64,000 nt of DNA. It comes from a virus. Shown here piece by piece: positions 42,790-49,641 of the stretch; positions within the stretch are counted from its first letter, which is position 1; every line of letters starts with the position of its first letter. The translations under genes and the position numbers were made by a program. The notes beneath the pieces were generated by a model. It made no database searches. It worked only from the letters and a program-made list of their open reading frames with translations, and was not told where the DNA came from. Location: positions 276,173 through 340,172 of IMG/VR virus record IMGVR_UViG_3300042473_001265; one strand, 5' to 3'.

Positions 42790-43298
42790 ACAACATAAAA
42801 AAATATCAACTGTACAAGTTCTGGGATGACGAGTATAAAAATTTAGCGTATGCTAATGAAAACTTCAATGATGTTGAGTTGTCGGCTCGCTGGGTGACAC
42901 AAGGATATCCCAACCGGTTCACCGGCGACATGTGTGACATGCGACATCCGCAGCCATCATGGAATCAACGATTTGTTGATATCTTTGCTGCCCAAGGGTG
43001 GCGAGACATTGGCACCAGTTATTATCGCATGAATACCGGAACAGTTTTGCCCACACACAGTGATCTATATTTGCGGTATATCGACCTGTTTGACCTACAC
43101 AAAAAACAGACAACCATACGGCGTGCCATAGTATTTTTAGATGACTGGGCACCCGGTCATTATGCCGAATACAGTGACCAGGCATTTGTAAATTGGTCAG
43201 CCGGCGCCACTGTGGAATGGAGTTATGACACTCCGCACATGGCAGCTAATCTGGGACTGACGCCCAGATACACTTTGCAGATCACAGGTCATGTATGA
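42786..43298 (+). CDS. 2-oxoglutarate/Fe(II) oxygenase-like protein
   Basis: 170 residues. The facial triad pattern is visible: H91-x-D93 (LPTHSDLY) and H151 (DTPHMAANLG), with R161 (TPRYTLQITGH) for 2-oxoglutarate. The family hydroxylates proteins, nucleic acids or small molecules. It is coupled by overlaps to both neighbours; the amidinotransferase next to it suggests a joint pathway on an amino-acid-like or aminosugar substrate (inference). Confidence 0.75.
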   Translation: MNNIKKYQLYKFWDDEYKNLAYANENFNDVELSARWVTQGYPNRFTGDMCDMRHPQPSWNQRFVDIFAAQGWRDIGTSYYRMNTGTVLPTHSDLYLRYIDLFDLHKKQTTIRRAIVFLDDWAPGHYAEYSDQAFVNWSAGATVEWSYDTPHMAANLGLTPRYTLQITGHV

Positions 43299-44212
43299 TT
43301 GACAGTCGCAACGAATGGGATCCATTGCAAGCAATCATGGTTGGCAGTGCATCAATGGCCAACTGGCCCAGCTCAGACCCAGTGTTTGCCAAAGAAGCAT
43401 CTCGAACACTGTGGACCGAAACTCCTGTGCCCAGTGGGCCCGTGCCCGGCTGGATAGTAGAAGAAGCCAATATTGAGTTGGACAAGCTGACAGAAATATT
43501 AGTGGATTACGGTGCTGTTGTGTACAGACCGATACCAATGGACTTTGTGGCACGAAAAGGCATGTACAACTACTGTCCTAGAGATCGACTTATTGTGGCC
43601 GGGGACACTGTGGTAGATTGCAACATGATGTATCCTTGTAGAAATCAAGAATCTCAAGCTCTGCGCACAGTCTTGGATCAGGCCAGAATTATCAAAACAA
43701 TGCCACGAGATCAAGGCATGACATTGGACGCTGCCAATGTGTGCAGACTGGGCAACACATGGTTATATCTGGAAAGTCACAGCGGCAACCGTGCTGCATA
43801 CAATTGGTTGTGTGAACAATTTCCTGAAATCAACATTGAGTTATGTAACTTTTATGCTGGAGTACACATTGACTCCACCATTGTGCCTGTACGCGAAGGT
43901 CTCGTGCTGTTGAATGGCAGCAGAGTGAACGAGTCAAACTGTCCACGGGCGTTTGACTCTTGGGAAAAAATCTACATCAATGATGTGGTTCCGCAAGGCT
44001 TTTTTGAATATCCGTACGCATCCAAATGGATTGCGCTGAACATGCTGGTATTGGATCCCAAGACAGTTATTGTTGATTCGCAACAAACTGAGCTAATTAC
44101 ATTGTTAAAATCAAAGGGAGTTGATGCTGTTCCACATACACTCAGTCACAGTCGTACCTTGGGCGGCGGATTCCACTGCGTAACACTTGACACACGGAGA
44201 AAACATGATTGA
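43295..44212 (+). CDS. amidinotransferase (glycine/inosamine type)
   Basis: 305 residues. N-terminal NEWDPLQAIMVGSA is typical of the family. Catalytic residues: YNYCPRDRLIVAGD region, H in GVHIDSTIVPVREG, and the nucleophile C295 in LGGGFHCVTLD. The enzyme moves the amidino group of arginine to an amine, as in creatine or streptomycin-type guanidino sugar synthesis. The acceptor is unknown. Start overlaps the oxygenase stop; its last codons overlap the next start. Confidence 0.85.
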   Translation: MIDSRNEWDPLQAIMVGSASMANWPSSDPVFAKEASRTLWTETPVPSGPVPGWIVEEANIELDKLTEILVDYGAVVYRPIPMDFVARKGMYNYCPRDRLIVAGDTVVDCNMMYPCRNQESQALRTVLDQARIIKTMPRDQGMTLDAANVCRLGNTWLYLESHSGNRAAYNWLCEQFPEINIELCNFYAGVHIDSTIVPVREGLVLLNGSRVNESNCPRAFDSWEKIYINDVVPQGFFEYPYASKWIALNMLVLDPKTVIVDSQQTELITLLKSKGVDAVPHTLSHSRTLGGGFHCVTLDTRRKHD

Positions 44213-45482
44213 CACTGAAGTACTAAAACGAATGATAGAACGACAGATTGCTGAAACTGTTGGCAGTCATGTGTCGGGCGTACTCACATCCAACGAATGG
44301 GCTCAGCCAATTGAAGAAAAAATATTAAAATACACTCAAGATCGTATACTTTCCAAGTTTGCTAATTCAACTGCAATGCCCGAAATCATCGAAGCTGTCA
44401 AGGCAAGTGTGGGTGAGTTATTTGCCAATGGGCACATACCTGGAGTATCTGCATTTGTTGACAACGATCTCATACAAACCACAGTGGATAAAGGAGTAGA
44501 AAATCTAACACAATTAACTGTGATAGAACTGTTCAAAGACCCAGCATGGTTAGAAAAAATTGAAAAATTAGTTAACCAGGCAGTTGTTCGTCGAACAGTG
44601 ATGACCATTGGGTCAATTGATATTGCCACTATTATTCATCAGCGTGTGGATGAAAACATGGCTGTGTTCAAGCGTGAATTGCTAGAAAGTTTTTCAAGCA
44701 CTGGCATAGATGACAAAGCAACTGCGTGTCAGTTGACCATTATGGACGATGCCACTGTGATTGAAAATACATTGACTGCTCGGTCTGCAAATTTTGTAGA
44801 ATCTGTCACAGTAAAAGATCTGGCAGTAACAGGTTCTATCAACACAGACAACCACAGTTGGAATGCCTTGGCTGCCGACATCAGTGCCAAGACATTGACC
44901 CAGCTGGATCAAGATTGGAAACACCGGCTGGTTGCTCAGGTAGCAGATGAAATTAAAGCCAATGGGATTGATTTTGCCAATGTAAAAGTTGATGGATATC
45001 CATTGGTATCTGGTGCCGAGCTGGCCAGAACTGTGACACAGAGCAGTTTACGCAAGGTAGGTCGACTGCAGGACTTGATAGTGGATGGTGAAACAAGTTT
45101 GAATGAAACAGTGATAGTGGTAAAGAAACGAGTGGGCATCAACACAGAACAACCGGATGCTGCGCTGAATCTATGGGACGAGGAAGTCAGCATTTCCGCA
45201 GGCAAATATAAAAATCATGAAGCATATTTTGGAACCAACCGCGATCAAGCCTTGAACATCGGCGTCAATAAACTTCCGCACATTACCATTGGTACTGACG
45301 GCATCACCAGCATTAAAAAATTGCGAGTAGCACAGTACCTGATTGGGCACGGTATCTCAGTACCTGGCTACGCTGGTACCAAAGGCGACCTTGTGTTCAA
45401 TGTGAATCCTGTGCCCAACAGTGCATTTGCCTGGGTATGCCTGGGTGGTCACAACTGGAAAGTGCTTCGGGCAGCGGAATGA
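44205..45482 (+). CDS. tail-fibre-like structural protein
   Basis: 425 residues. ATG 44205 has GGAGAAAAC upstream, inside the end of the previous gene. The N-terminal 160 residues are helical. The middle (VESVTVKDLAVTGSINTDNHSWNALAADISAKTL) and the C-terminal part (VVVKKRVGINTEQPDAALNLWDEEVSISAGKY, TIGTDGITSIKKLRVAQYLIGHGISVPGY) have the beta-strand and GINTxxP patterns of phage fibre proteins. Probably a fibre or baseplate attachment protein. Confidence 0.72.
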   Translation: MIDTEVLKRMIERQIAETVGSHVSGVLTSNEWAQPIEEKILKYTQDRILSKFANSTAMPEIIEAVKASVGELFANGHIPGVSAFVDNDLIQTTVDKGVENLTQLTVIELFKDPAWLEKIEKLVNQAVVRRTVMTIGSIDIATIIHQRVDENMAVFKRELLESFSSTGIDDKATACQLTIMDDATVIENTLTARSANFVESVTVKDLAVTGSINTDNHSWNALAADISAKTLTQLDQDWKHRLVAQVADEIKANGIDFANVKVDGYPLVSGAELARTVTQSSLRKVGRLQDLIVDGETSLNETVIVVKKRVGINTEQPDAALNLWDEEVSISAGKYKNHEAYFGTNRDQALNIGVNKLPHITIGTDGITSIKKLRVAQYLIGHGISVPGYAGTKGDLVFNVNPVPNSAFAWVCLGGHNWKVLRAAE

Positions 45483-46036
45483 GAATCAACTGGGTTGTGG
45501 CCGACGCCACTGTGATTGCACCAGATGTGGACATTGCTGCTGTCAAAGACATTGCCAGCATTTGGGGCAGCTGGCGCACCTGGCGTGGATGCAGCACCGA
45601 CAATGTGGTGTGCAATGACGCCGGCAAAGCTCGCGAATTGTTAAAACGCAACATGCAAGAAATGTGCAACATGTATATTCCTGAGTCCATGTATGCTGAA
45701 TTGGATAGACCTCGATCGGTTCGGTTGTTTGGTGGCCAGTTTACATTTGCAGTAGACAATCAAGATGAACTGATTGCTATACAATTGGTATCTGGCCAAA
45801 GCGATATTGTGTTACTGATGGGATTTGATTGGACCGAAAAGCCCATCAGCAGTGATCGGTTAATAGCACACAGAGCAAACAACTATCGTAAATTTGTTGT
45901 GGACGCTGTACAAAACAATCCCCAAGTGCAATGGGTTTTGGTAGACCACGAAGGCGATGTCATGCCCGAATTGGCTGATTTTGATAACTTGACACAAGAT
46001 ACCCTACAAAATGTAATGGAACTACTGTCCACTTGA
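45479..46036 (+). CDS. conserved phage protein after fibre gene
   Basis: 185 residues. ATG 45479 overlaps the fibre stop (ATGA); a longer in-frame start at 45437 lies in the fibre gene. It opens MRINWVVADATVIAPDVDIAAVKDIASIWGSWRTWRGC and has IVLLMGFDWTEKP in the middle. I have a sense of similar proteins beside fibre genes in T4-like phages but no function. Confidence 0.6.
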   Translation: MRINWVVADATVIAPDVDIAAVKDIASIWGSWRTWRGCSTDNVVCNDAGKARELLKRNMQEMCNMYIPESMYAELDRPRSVRLFGGQFTFAVDNQDELIAIQLVSGQSDIVLLMGFDWTEKPISSDRLIAHRANNYRKFVVDAVQNNPQVQWVLVDHEGDVMPELADFDNLTQDTLQNVMELLST

Positions 46037-46061
46037 CAATGTCCAATGATCAGTGTACAAT
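46033..46061 (+). promoter_or_regulatory. sigma70-type promoter of uvsE
   Basis: TTGACA, 17 bases, TACAAT. The -35 overlaps the upstream stop (TGA of ACTTGA at 46034-46036). The ATG at 46069 comes 7 bases after the -10. Confidence 0.8.
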
Positions 46062-46068
46062 ACTCTGT

Positions 46069-47100
46069 ATGACTACACTAAAGCGTATTGGTTTCTGTTG
46101 CAAATGGCTCAATGATCCGTCCGAATGCGGCGGCATGAAAGTCAATGCTGTGGACCGTGAACTCAACGGCCGATCAACCACCATGCGCTGGCTGCGCGAA
46201 CATCCTGCCGAAGCTGAACAGCGCCAGTGGGACATCATGAATCACAACACTGCTGCTGCTGTGCGAATGATCGAGCGTGTGGCCACACTGCCGGCCAATC
46301 GCAGAATGGTGCGGTTAGGCAGTGAAATGTTGCAAGGCTACACTGAACCCAGTTGGAAGGCCTGGTGGCAACGACCAGAGATACAAGATCATCTGGCTCG
46401 TATATTTGCACCCATTGGTGAAACTGCTCGTAGACTGGATGTTAGACTCAGCTTTCATCCCGGACAGTTTTGCGTGTTGGCAAGTGAGAATCCTGGCATT
46501 GTAGAACGCAGTATAGAAGAATTCGAATATCATGCAGACATGGTGCGTTGGATGGGCTATGGCCGAACCTTCCAGGACTTTAAGATCAATGTACACATCT
46601 CAGGCAAACGCGGACCAGCTGGTATTCGAGATGCACTCAAACGACTGTCGCCTGAAGCAAGAAGTTCAATCACAATCGAAAACGACGAAAACGCCTGGGG
46701 TGTTGACTCAAGTCTTGAACTGGCCAAAGACTGTGCTCTTGTGCTGGACATACATCATCATTGGATCCGTACTGGAGAATACATCCAGGCCACCGACGAT
46801 AGGGTCAAAGGCATAGTTGACAGCTGGCGCGGTGTTAGACCTGCACTGCATTACAGTGTGAGTCGTGAAGATGTGCTGGTGGATCATGCTGCGGATATCA
46901 TTCCGGATCATGCTGTGTTGTTAGAGGCCGGCTACAAAAAACAAAAGATGCGAGCACACAGTGATTTTTATTGGAATCAACCTGTTACTGATTGGGCTCT
47001 GACCTTTTGGGATCAGTTTGATATACAGTGCGAATCCAAAGGCAAAAACTTGTCCAGTGAACAAGTTTACCGTCGTGCTGTTGAATTGGGATTGGCATAA
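46069..47100 (+). CDS. uvsE: UV-damage endonuclease UvsE/UVDE
   Basis: 343 residues. The start at 46069 gives MTTLKRIGFCCKW, the usual family N-terminus (LGYAC-like); the longer in-frame TTG start at 46033 would read through the promoter. TIM-barrel motifs: VRLGSEML, LSFHPGQFCVLAS, INVHISGKRG, ITIENDENAWG, LVLDIHHHW and a C-terminal ADIIPDHAVLLEAGYKKQKM, with His/Glu metal ligands. It nicks DNA 5' of UV photoproducts, an alternative to phage DenV. Probably a leaderless message. Confidence 0.92.
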   Translation: MTTLKRIGFCCKWLNDPSECGGMKVNAVDRELNGRSTTMRWLREHPAEAEQRQWDIMNHNTAAAVRMIERVATLPANRRMVRLGSEMLQGYTEPSWKAWWQRPEIQDHLARIFAPIGETARRLDVRLSFHPGQFCVLASENPGIVERSIEEFEYHADMVRWMGYGRTFQDFKINVHISGKRGPAGIRDALKRLSPEARSSITIENDENAWGVDSSLELAKDCALVLDIHHHWIRTGEYIQATDDRVKGIVDSWRGVRPALHYSVSREDVLVDHAADIIPDHAVLLEAGYKKQKMRAHSDFYWNQPVTDWALTFWDQFDIQCESKGKNLSSEQVYRRAVELGLA

Positions 47101-47402
47101 TGAATTTTATTTCAAAAGCAGTCGGCAGTGTGCGTCAATATATTCGTACTGACTGGGCCAGCAATCGTGTGCGTTTTTGTACAGAAGTATTTGCCTGGGC
47201 TTGCAGCGTAGTTTCTGCTGTGATGTTTGCAGCCACAGTGCCCAATATTCCAGTGGTGCCACTGTATACGATTTTTATTGCAGGCTGTTTTGCCAGCGCC
47301 TGGGCATGTTGGACCAGACGGAGTTTTGGCTTGATGGCCAATTCCGTGTTCCTGGTTGTGATCGATGGTGTCGGCTTGATCCGATACCTGTTGCAGAATT
47401 AA
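47100..47402 (+). CDS. small membrane protein, 100 aa
   Basis: Three hydrophobic segments (about 30-47, 50-68, 76-96). The start shares a base with the uvsE stop (TAATG). Cytoplasmic basic N-terminus (SVRQYIRTDWASNRVRF). Its last bases overlap the convergent reverse-strand gene. Role unknown. Confidence 0.65.
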   Translation: MNFISKAVGSVRQYIRTDWASNRVRFCTEVFAWACSVVSAVMFAATVPNIPVVPLYTIFIAGCFASAWACWTRRSFGLMANSVFLVVIDGVGLIRYLLQN

Positions 47403-47620
47403 ACTTTGGGTGCTCGTGGCTTGCGAGCAACAGCCTTGGCCACCGCCGGTTTCTTTGCAGCCGGCTTTTTCTTTTCAACCACCGCAGGAGCAACTTCCGC
47501 CACCAATGGAATTGGAGTAGTTGCAGCCGGCTCTGGAATCTTGTATGGTGCTGATTCTACTGTTGGTTCTTGTTTTGGCGCGGTGACAAAAAAGTTCTTA
47601 ATCGCTGATAAAAATGACAT
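47399..47620 (-). CDS. basic Lys/Ala/Pro-rich histone-like protein, 73 aa
   Basis: The N-terminus MSFLSAIKNFFVTAPK is amphipathic; the C-terminal half is KKKPAAKKPAVAKAVARKPRAPK, like histone H1 tails and bacterial/phage nucleoid proteins. AAAGGAAAC ribosome site lies upstream on the reverse strand, favouring it over a 93-residue forward frame. DNA binding or packaging is likely (inference). Confidence 0.7.
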   Translation of the reverse strand: MSFLSAIKNFFVTAPKQEPTVESAPYKIPEPAATTPIPLVAEVAPAVVEKKKPAAKKPAVAKAVARKPRAPKV

Positions 47621-47696
47621 AAAGTTTCCTTTTGGTTATGTTAAACATATTTACTCAAACTGCCAAAACAAGTGTAAAAAATGTTGAAGAATACTA

Positions 47697-47739
47697 ATGG
47701 TTTCTACTGAGAGACACTAAATAACTCAGTAGAAACCAT
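47697..47739. other. 15-base perfect inverted repeat with late-type element in loop
   Basis: ATGGTTTCTACTGAG (47697-47711) and CTCAGTAGAAACCAT (47725-47739) around a 13-base loop that includes most of ACTAAATA (47716-47723). It lies between divergent genes (47620 and 47758). No U-tract, so not a simple terminator; operator or RNA structure. Confidence 0.75.
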
Positions 47740-47757
47740 GAGAAAGAAAAACACACA

Positions 47758-47901
47758 ATGTTAAAATCTATCAAACAGCTCTTACAACAAGTTTTCTATC
47801 GGCCTTCGGATATTGAAATGTTCGTTTCAAGTAAGAATCCCAAAAATGCAGGCGATGTTGAACATTGGATGAGAGTATATCAGCACAAAGGAAATTGGTA
47901 A
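47758..47901 (+). CDS. small protein, 47 aa
   Basis: Starts MLKSIKQLLQQVFYRPSDIEMF and ends VEHWMRVYQHKGNW. First of a chain of tiny genes with overlapping ends; the next starts in its TAATG. It follows the inverted repeat at 47697. The style (short amphipathic opening, Trp/Tyr end) suggests a membrane-associated peptide; unknown. Confidence 0.5.
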   Translation: MLKSIKQLLQQVFYRPSDIEMFVSSKNPKNAGDVEHWMRVYQHKGNW

Positions 47902-48029
47902 TGAAAAATTTTTTTAAAATCATATATGATCTATCGGACATAATCAGCTCTGCTAATCGCGCTGCTTGGCTGACACGCCGCGGACACATTAAACAGGCTA
48001 GAGAAATATATGAAAAGGCACATACATGA
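47901..48029 (+). CDS. small protein, 42 aa
   Basis: MKNFFKIIYDLSDIISSANRAAWLTRRGHIKQAREIYEKAHT, split here by eye into a hydrophobic amphipathic first half and a basic helical second half. Overlaps both neighbours by start/stop (TAATG, ATGA), which supports translation. Unknown role. Confidence 0.5.
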   Translation: MKNFFKIIYDLSDIISSANRAAWLTRRGHIKQAREIYEKAHT

Positions 48030-48127
48030 AAGACAGCATCATTCATGTGGCAGTAGCGCTGAGTGTGGCTGTTGTTGCGTTTGGACTGGTAACAGTCAAC
48101 ACTCTGCATTTGATTGGGAAATTGTAA
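48026..48127 (+). CDS. single-helix membrane peptide, 33 aa
   Basis: MKDSIIHVAVALSVAVVAFG continues into LVTVNTLHLIGKL: one membrane helix with short polar ends. Starts inside the preceding stop (ATGA). Possible small membrane effector; unknown. Confidence 0.5.
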   Translation: MKDSIIHVAVALSVAVVAFGLVTVNTLHLIGKL

Positions 48128-48128
48128 C

Positions 48129-48185
48129 ATGTGGCCTGTAACTGACGAAGAATGGGAAGCATGGTTTAATCAACCATCCAACTAA
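48129..48185 (+). CDS. very small frame, 18 aa
   Basis: MWPVTDEEWEAWFNQPSN, one base after the preceding stop. Acidic and Trp-rich. It continues the chain of tiny genes, but the length gives little statistical support. Confidence 0.3.
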   Translation: MWPVTDEEWEAWFNQPSN

Positions 48186-48338
48186 TTTGTCCTAACTAGA
48201 ACTTTTTGAAGAGATAGATCAGCAAAAATTGCTGCGTTGCACAAAAATCATAAATAAGTGTGTTATAATAACAACCATAGGATGCCGCAATAAGGCGGGT
48301 CTTATTTTCAGTAAACTCGCTTAAATTAGGAGAAAATT
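48186..48338 (+). promoter_or_regulatory. phasin gene upstream region with two promoter types
   Basis: Contains CATAAATA (48249-48256, late type) and an extended -10 TGTTATAAT (48261-48269) without a good -35. CCGC...GCGG near 48286-48298 then TCTTATTTT could form an attenuator-like hairpin before the AGGAG ribosome site. No gene seen. Confidence 0.45.
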
Positions 48339-48620
48339 ATGTTTACAACCGACTCATTCGTGGACACCGTCCAAACAGCCAAAAAAACCTGGATCAAAAC
48401 TTTCATCACAAACAATCACATTGCCGAGTCAATGAATCATTTTGTTGACAGTCAAGCTGACTACACCAAAAAAGCATTCAAAGCAACCACTGATGCTGCA
48501 CAAGAAATTGCTGCTGAAACAGTCAAAGCTGCACAGGCTGCTGCCAAGTTTGACTATTCCAAATTTGGTGAAGGTATCATGAAGGCCTACTCTGCTCAAA
48601 GCACAGCCAAAGCCAAGTAA
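48339..48620 (+). CDS. phasin-like protein
   Basis: 93 residues, all helical, Ala/Lys-rich, no Cys: MFTTDSFVDTVQTAKKTWIKTF, DYTKKAFKATTDAAQEIAAETVKAAQAAAKFDYSKF. The F-x-x-F/Y...ATTDAAQ amphipathic pattern resembles phasins that coat polyhydroxyalkanoate granules in proteobacteria. Shorter than most host phasins. Strong leader (AGGAG) and own promoters suggest abundant expression. A generic helical protein is the alternative. Confidence 0.55.
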   Translation: MFTTDSFVDTVQTAKKTWIKTFITNNHIAESMNHFVDSQADYTKKAFKATTDAAQEIAAETVKAAQAAAKFDYSKFGEGIMKAYSAQSTAKAK

Positions 48621-48638
48621 TATCCAGTTCAAAACCGC

Positions 48639-48667
48639 TTGACCAATGGATCCAGTTCGTGTACACT
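48639..48667 (+). promoter_or_regulatory. sigma70-type promoter fused to terminator, copy 1
   Basis: TTGACC, 17 bases, TACACT. The -10 lies in the loop region of the hairpin at 48652-48682. Predicted transcription start is near 48674. It serves the FkbM gene. Confidence 0.7.
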
Positions 48668-48690
48668 AGGTGCATGAACTGGATTTTTTC
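48652..48690 (+). terminator. terminator hairpin overlapping promoter, copy 1
   Basis: CCAGTTCGTG (48652-48661) pairs with CATGAACTGG (48673-48682), one G-U, then ATTTTTTC. It would end transcripts from the phasin gene, while transcripts starting at 48674 lack the 5' arm. Confidence 0.7.
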
Positions 48691-48723
48691 TTGAGTGTAC
48701 ACAAACAAACAAATGGAGTCGAT

Positions 48724-49473
48724 GTGTCTGTAGATAATTTTGTAGTGTTAGACAGTGTGTATGGTAAATTTATTGTGGCCAGAACCTGTTTGTTCCAGGC
48801 CGAAGCCTTGGTCAAGACCGGCCGTACCCACATCGAAAGTGAGTTGGCCAATATTTTTGCATTGATCAACACACTGTCCGATGATGCAGTGATTGTGGAT
48901 GGTGGAGCCAACATTGGATTCTTCACTGTGCCTGTGGCCCACAAAACACAGGGCCGCGGCATTAGGATCATTTCGTTTGAACCACAACGACAATTGTTCC
49001 ATGCCTTGGGTGGCAGTTTGGCCTTGAACGGATACGATCATGTGTATCTACACAACCGTGGACTTGGCGCCAAACCCGGCATCGGCACTTTGCCCAAAGT
49101 GGATTACAGTCGCATAGAAGATTTTGGCACAGTGTCTTTGAACGATCAAACCAAACTCATTGAAGACAGCTGGATGGCAGACCGTTTGGTTGACATTGTA
49201 AGCATTGATGACATGCATTTGCCCAGACTGGATTTCTTCAAATTGGATGTTGAAGGATACGAAGTTCCAGCGTTGACCGGAGCTCTCAACACAATCAAAC
49301 AATATCGTCCGTGGATTTGGGTTGAGTATTTCATCACCGGAACTGAACCAATCAAAGCAGCCCTGGCAGACCTTACCGATTATTCTTTTTATTTGGTTGA
49401 TTACCAAAACATGTTGGTTGCTCCCAAAGAACGGTTGGCCAACATTTCCACAACAGGACTGCAACAAGTGTGA
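48724..49473 (+). CDS. FkbM-family methyltransferase
   Basis: 249 residues. I chose GTG 48724 because AATGGAGTCGAT in front matches the leader GGAGTCG of other early genes here; a GTG at 48670 in the same frame lies on the predicted transcription start and within the terminator arm. SAM-binding motif VIVDGGANIGFFTVPVA, then ISFEPQRQLFHAL and DFFKLDVEGYEVPAL as in FkbM. The family O-methylates sugars and other small molecules. It is bracketed by two copies of a promoter/terminator repeat. Confidence 0.85.
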   Translation: MSVDNFVVLDSVYGKFIVARTCLFQAEALVKTGRTHIESELANIFALINTLSDDAVIVDGGANIGFFTVPVAHKTQGRGIRIISFEPQRQLFHALGGSLALNGYDHVYLHNRGLGAKPGIGTLPKVDYSRIEDFGTVSLNDQTKLIEDSWMADRLVDIVSIDDMHLPRLDFFKLDVEGYEVPALTGALNTIKQYRPWIWVEYFITGTEPIKAALADLTDYSFYLVDYQNMLVAPKERLANISTTGLQQV

Positions 49474-49510
49474 CAACAGCAACACAATTGACCATTTGGG
49501 TTGCCTGCAC

Positions 49511-49539
49511 TTGACCAATTAATCCAGTTCGTGTACACT
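49511..49539 (+). promoter_or_regulatory. sigma70-type promoter fused to terminator, copy 2
   Basis: TTGACC, 17 bases, TACACT; same arrangement as copy 1. The ATG at 49546 is 6 bases after the -10. Confidence 0.7.
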
Positions 49540-49562
49540 AGATACATGAGCTGGATTTTTTT
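49524..49562 (+). terminator. terminator hairpin overlapping promoter, copy 2
   Basis: CCAGTTCGTG (49524-49533) pairs with CATGAGCTGG (49545-49554) through two G-U pairs, then A and seven T. Ends the FkbM message. Confidence 0.7.
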
Positions 49563-49641
49563 GGATTTACACAAACCAATTCTGGTTGACCAATCAAGTT
49601 CAGTGGTAATACACCATCAACATTTAAGGGTATTGAAATGA
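49546..49641 (+). CDS. possible leaderless 31-aa peptide
   Basis: ATG at the predicted start of the copy-2 promoter opens MSWIFLDLHKPILVDQSSSV and ends in a TGA that overlaps the lipoprotein ATG (ATGA). In copy 1 the matching frame is only six codons. It could couple translation into the lipoprotein gene; low confidence. Confidence 0.35.
   Translation: MSWIFLDLHKPILVDQSSSVVIHHQHLRVLK

Noticed and set aside
46033-46068. Upstream start of uvsE at the TTG
   Set aside because: These bases are the promoter itself; the shorter start restores the family N-terminus.
47406-47687. Forward 93-residue frame opposite the basic protein
   Set aside because: The reverse gene has an AGGAAA site and a histone-like sequence; the forward frame has neither a ribosome site nor sensible composition.
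48674-48694. Six-codon frame MNWIFS at the copy-1 promoter start
   Set aside because: Too short to call; noted only because the matching frame in copy 2 is 31 codons.
49586-49614. TTGACC at 49586 as a promoter for the lipoprotein
   Set aside because: Only TAATAC at 15 bases or ATACAC at 17 bases follow; both are poor -10 matches.
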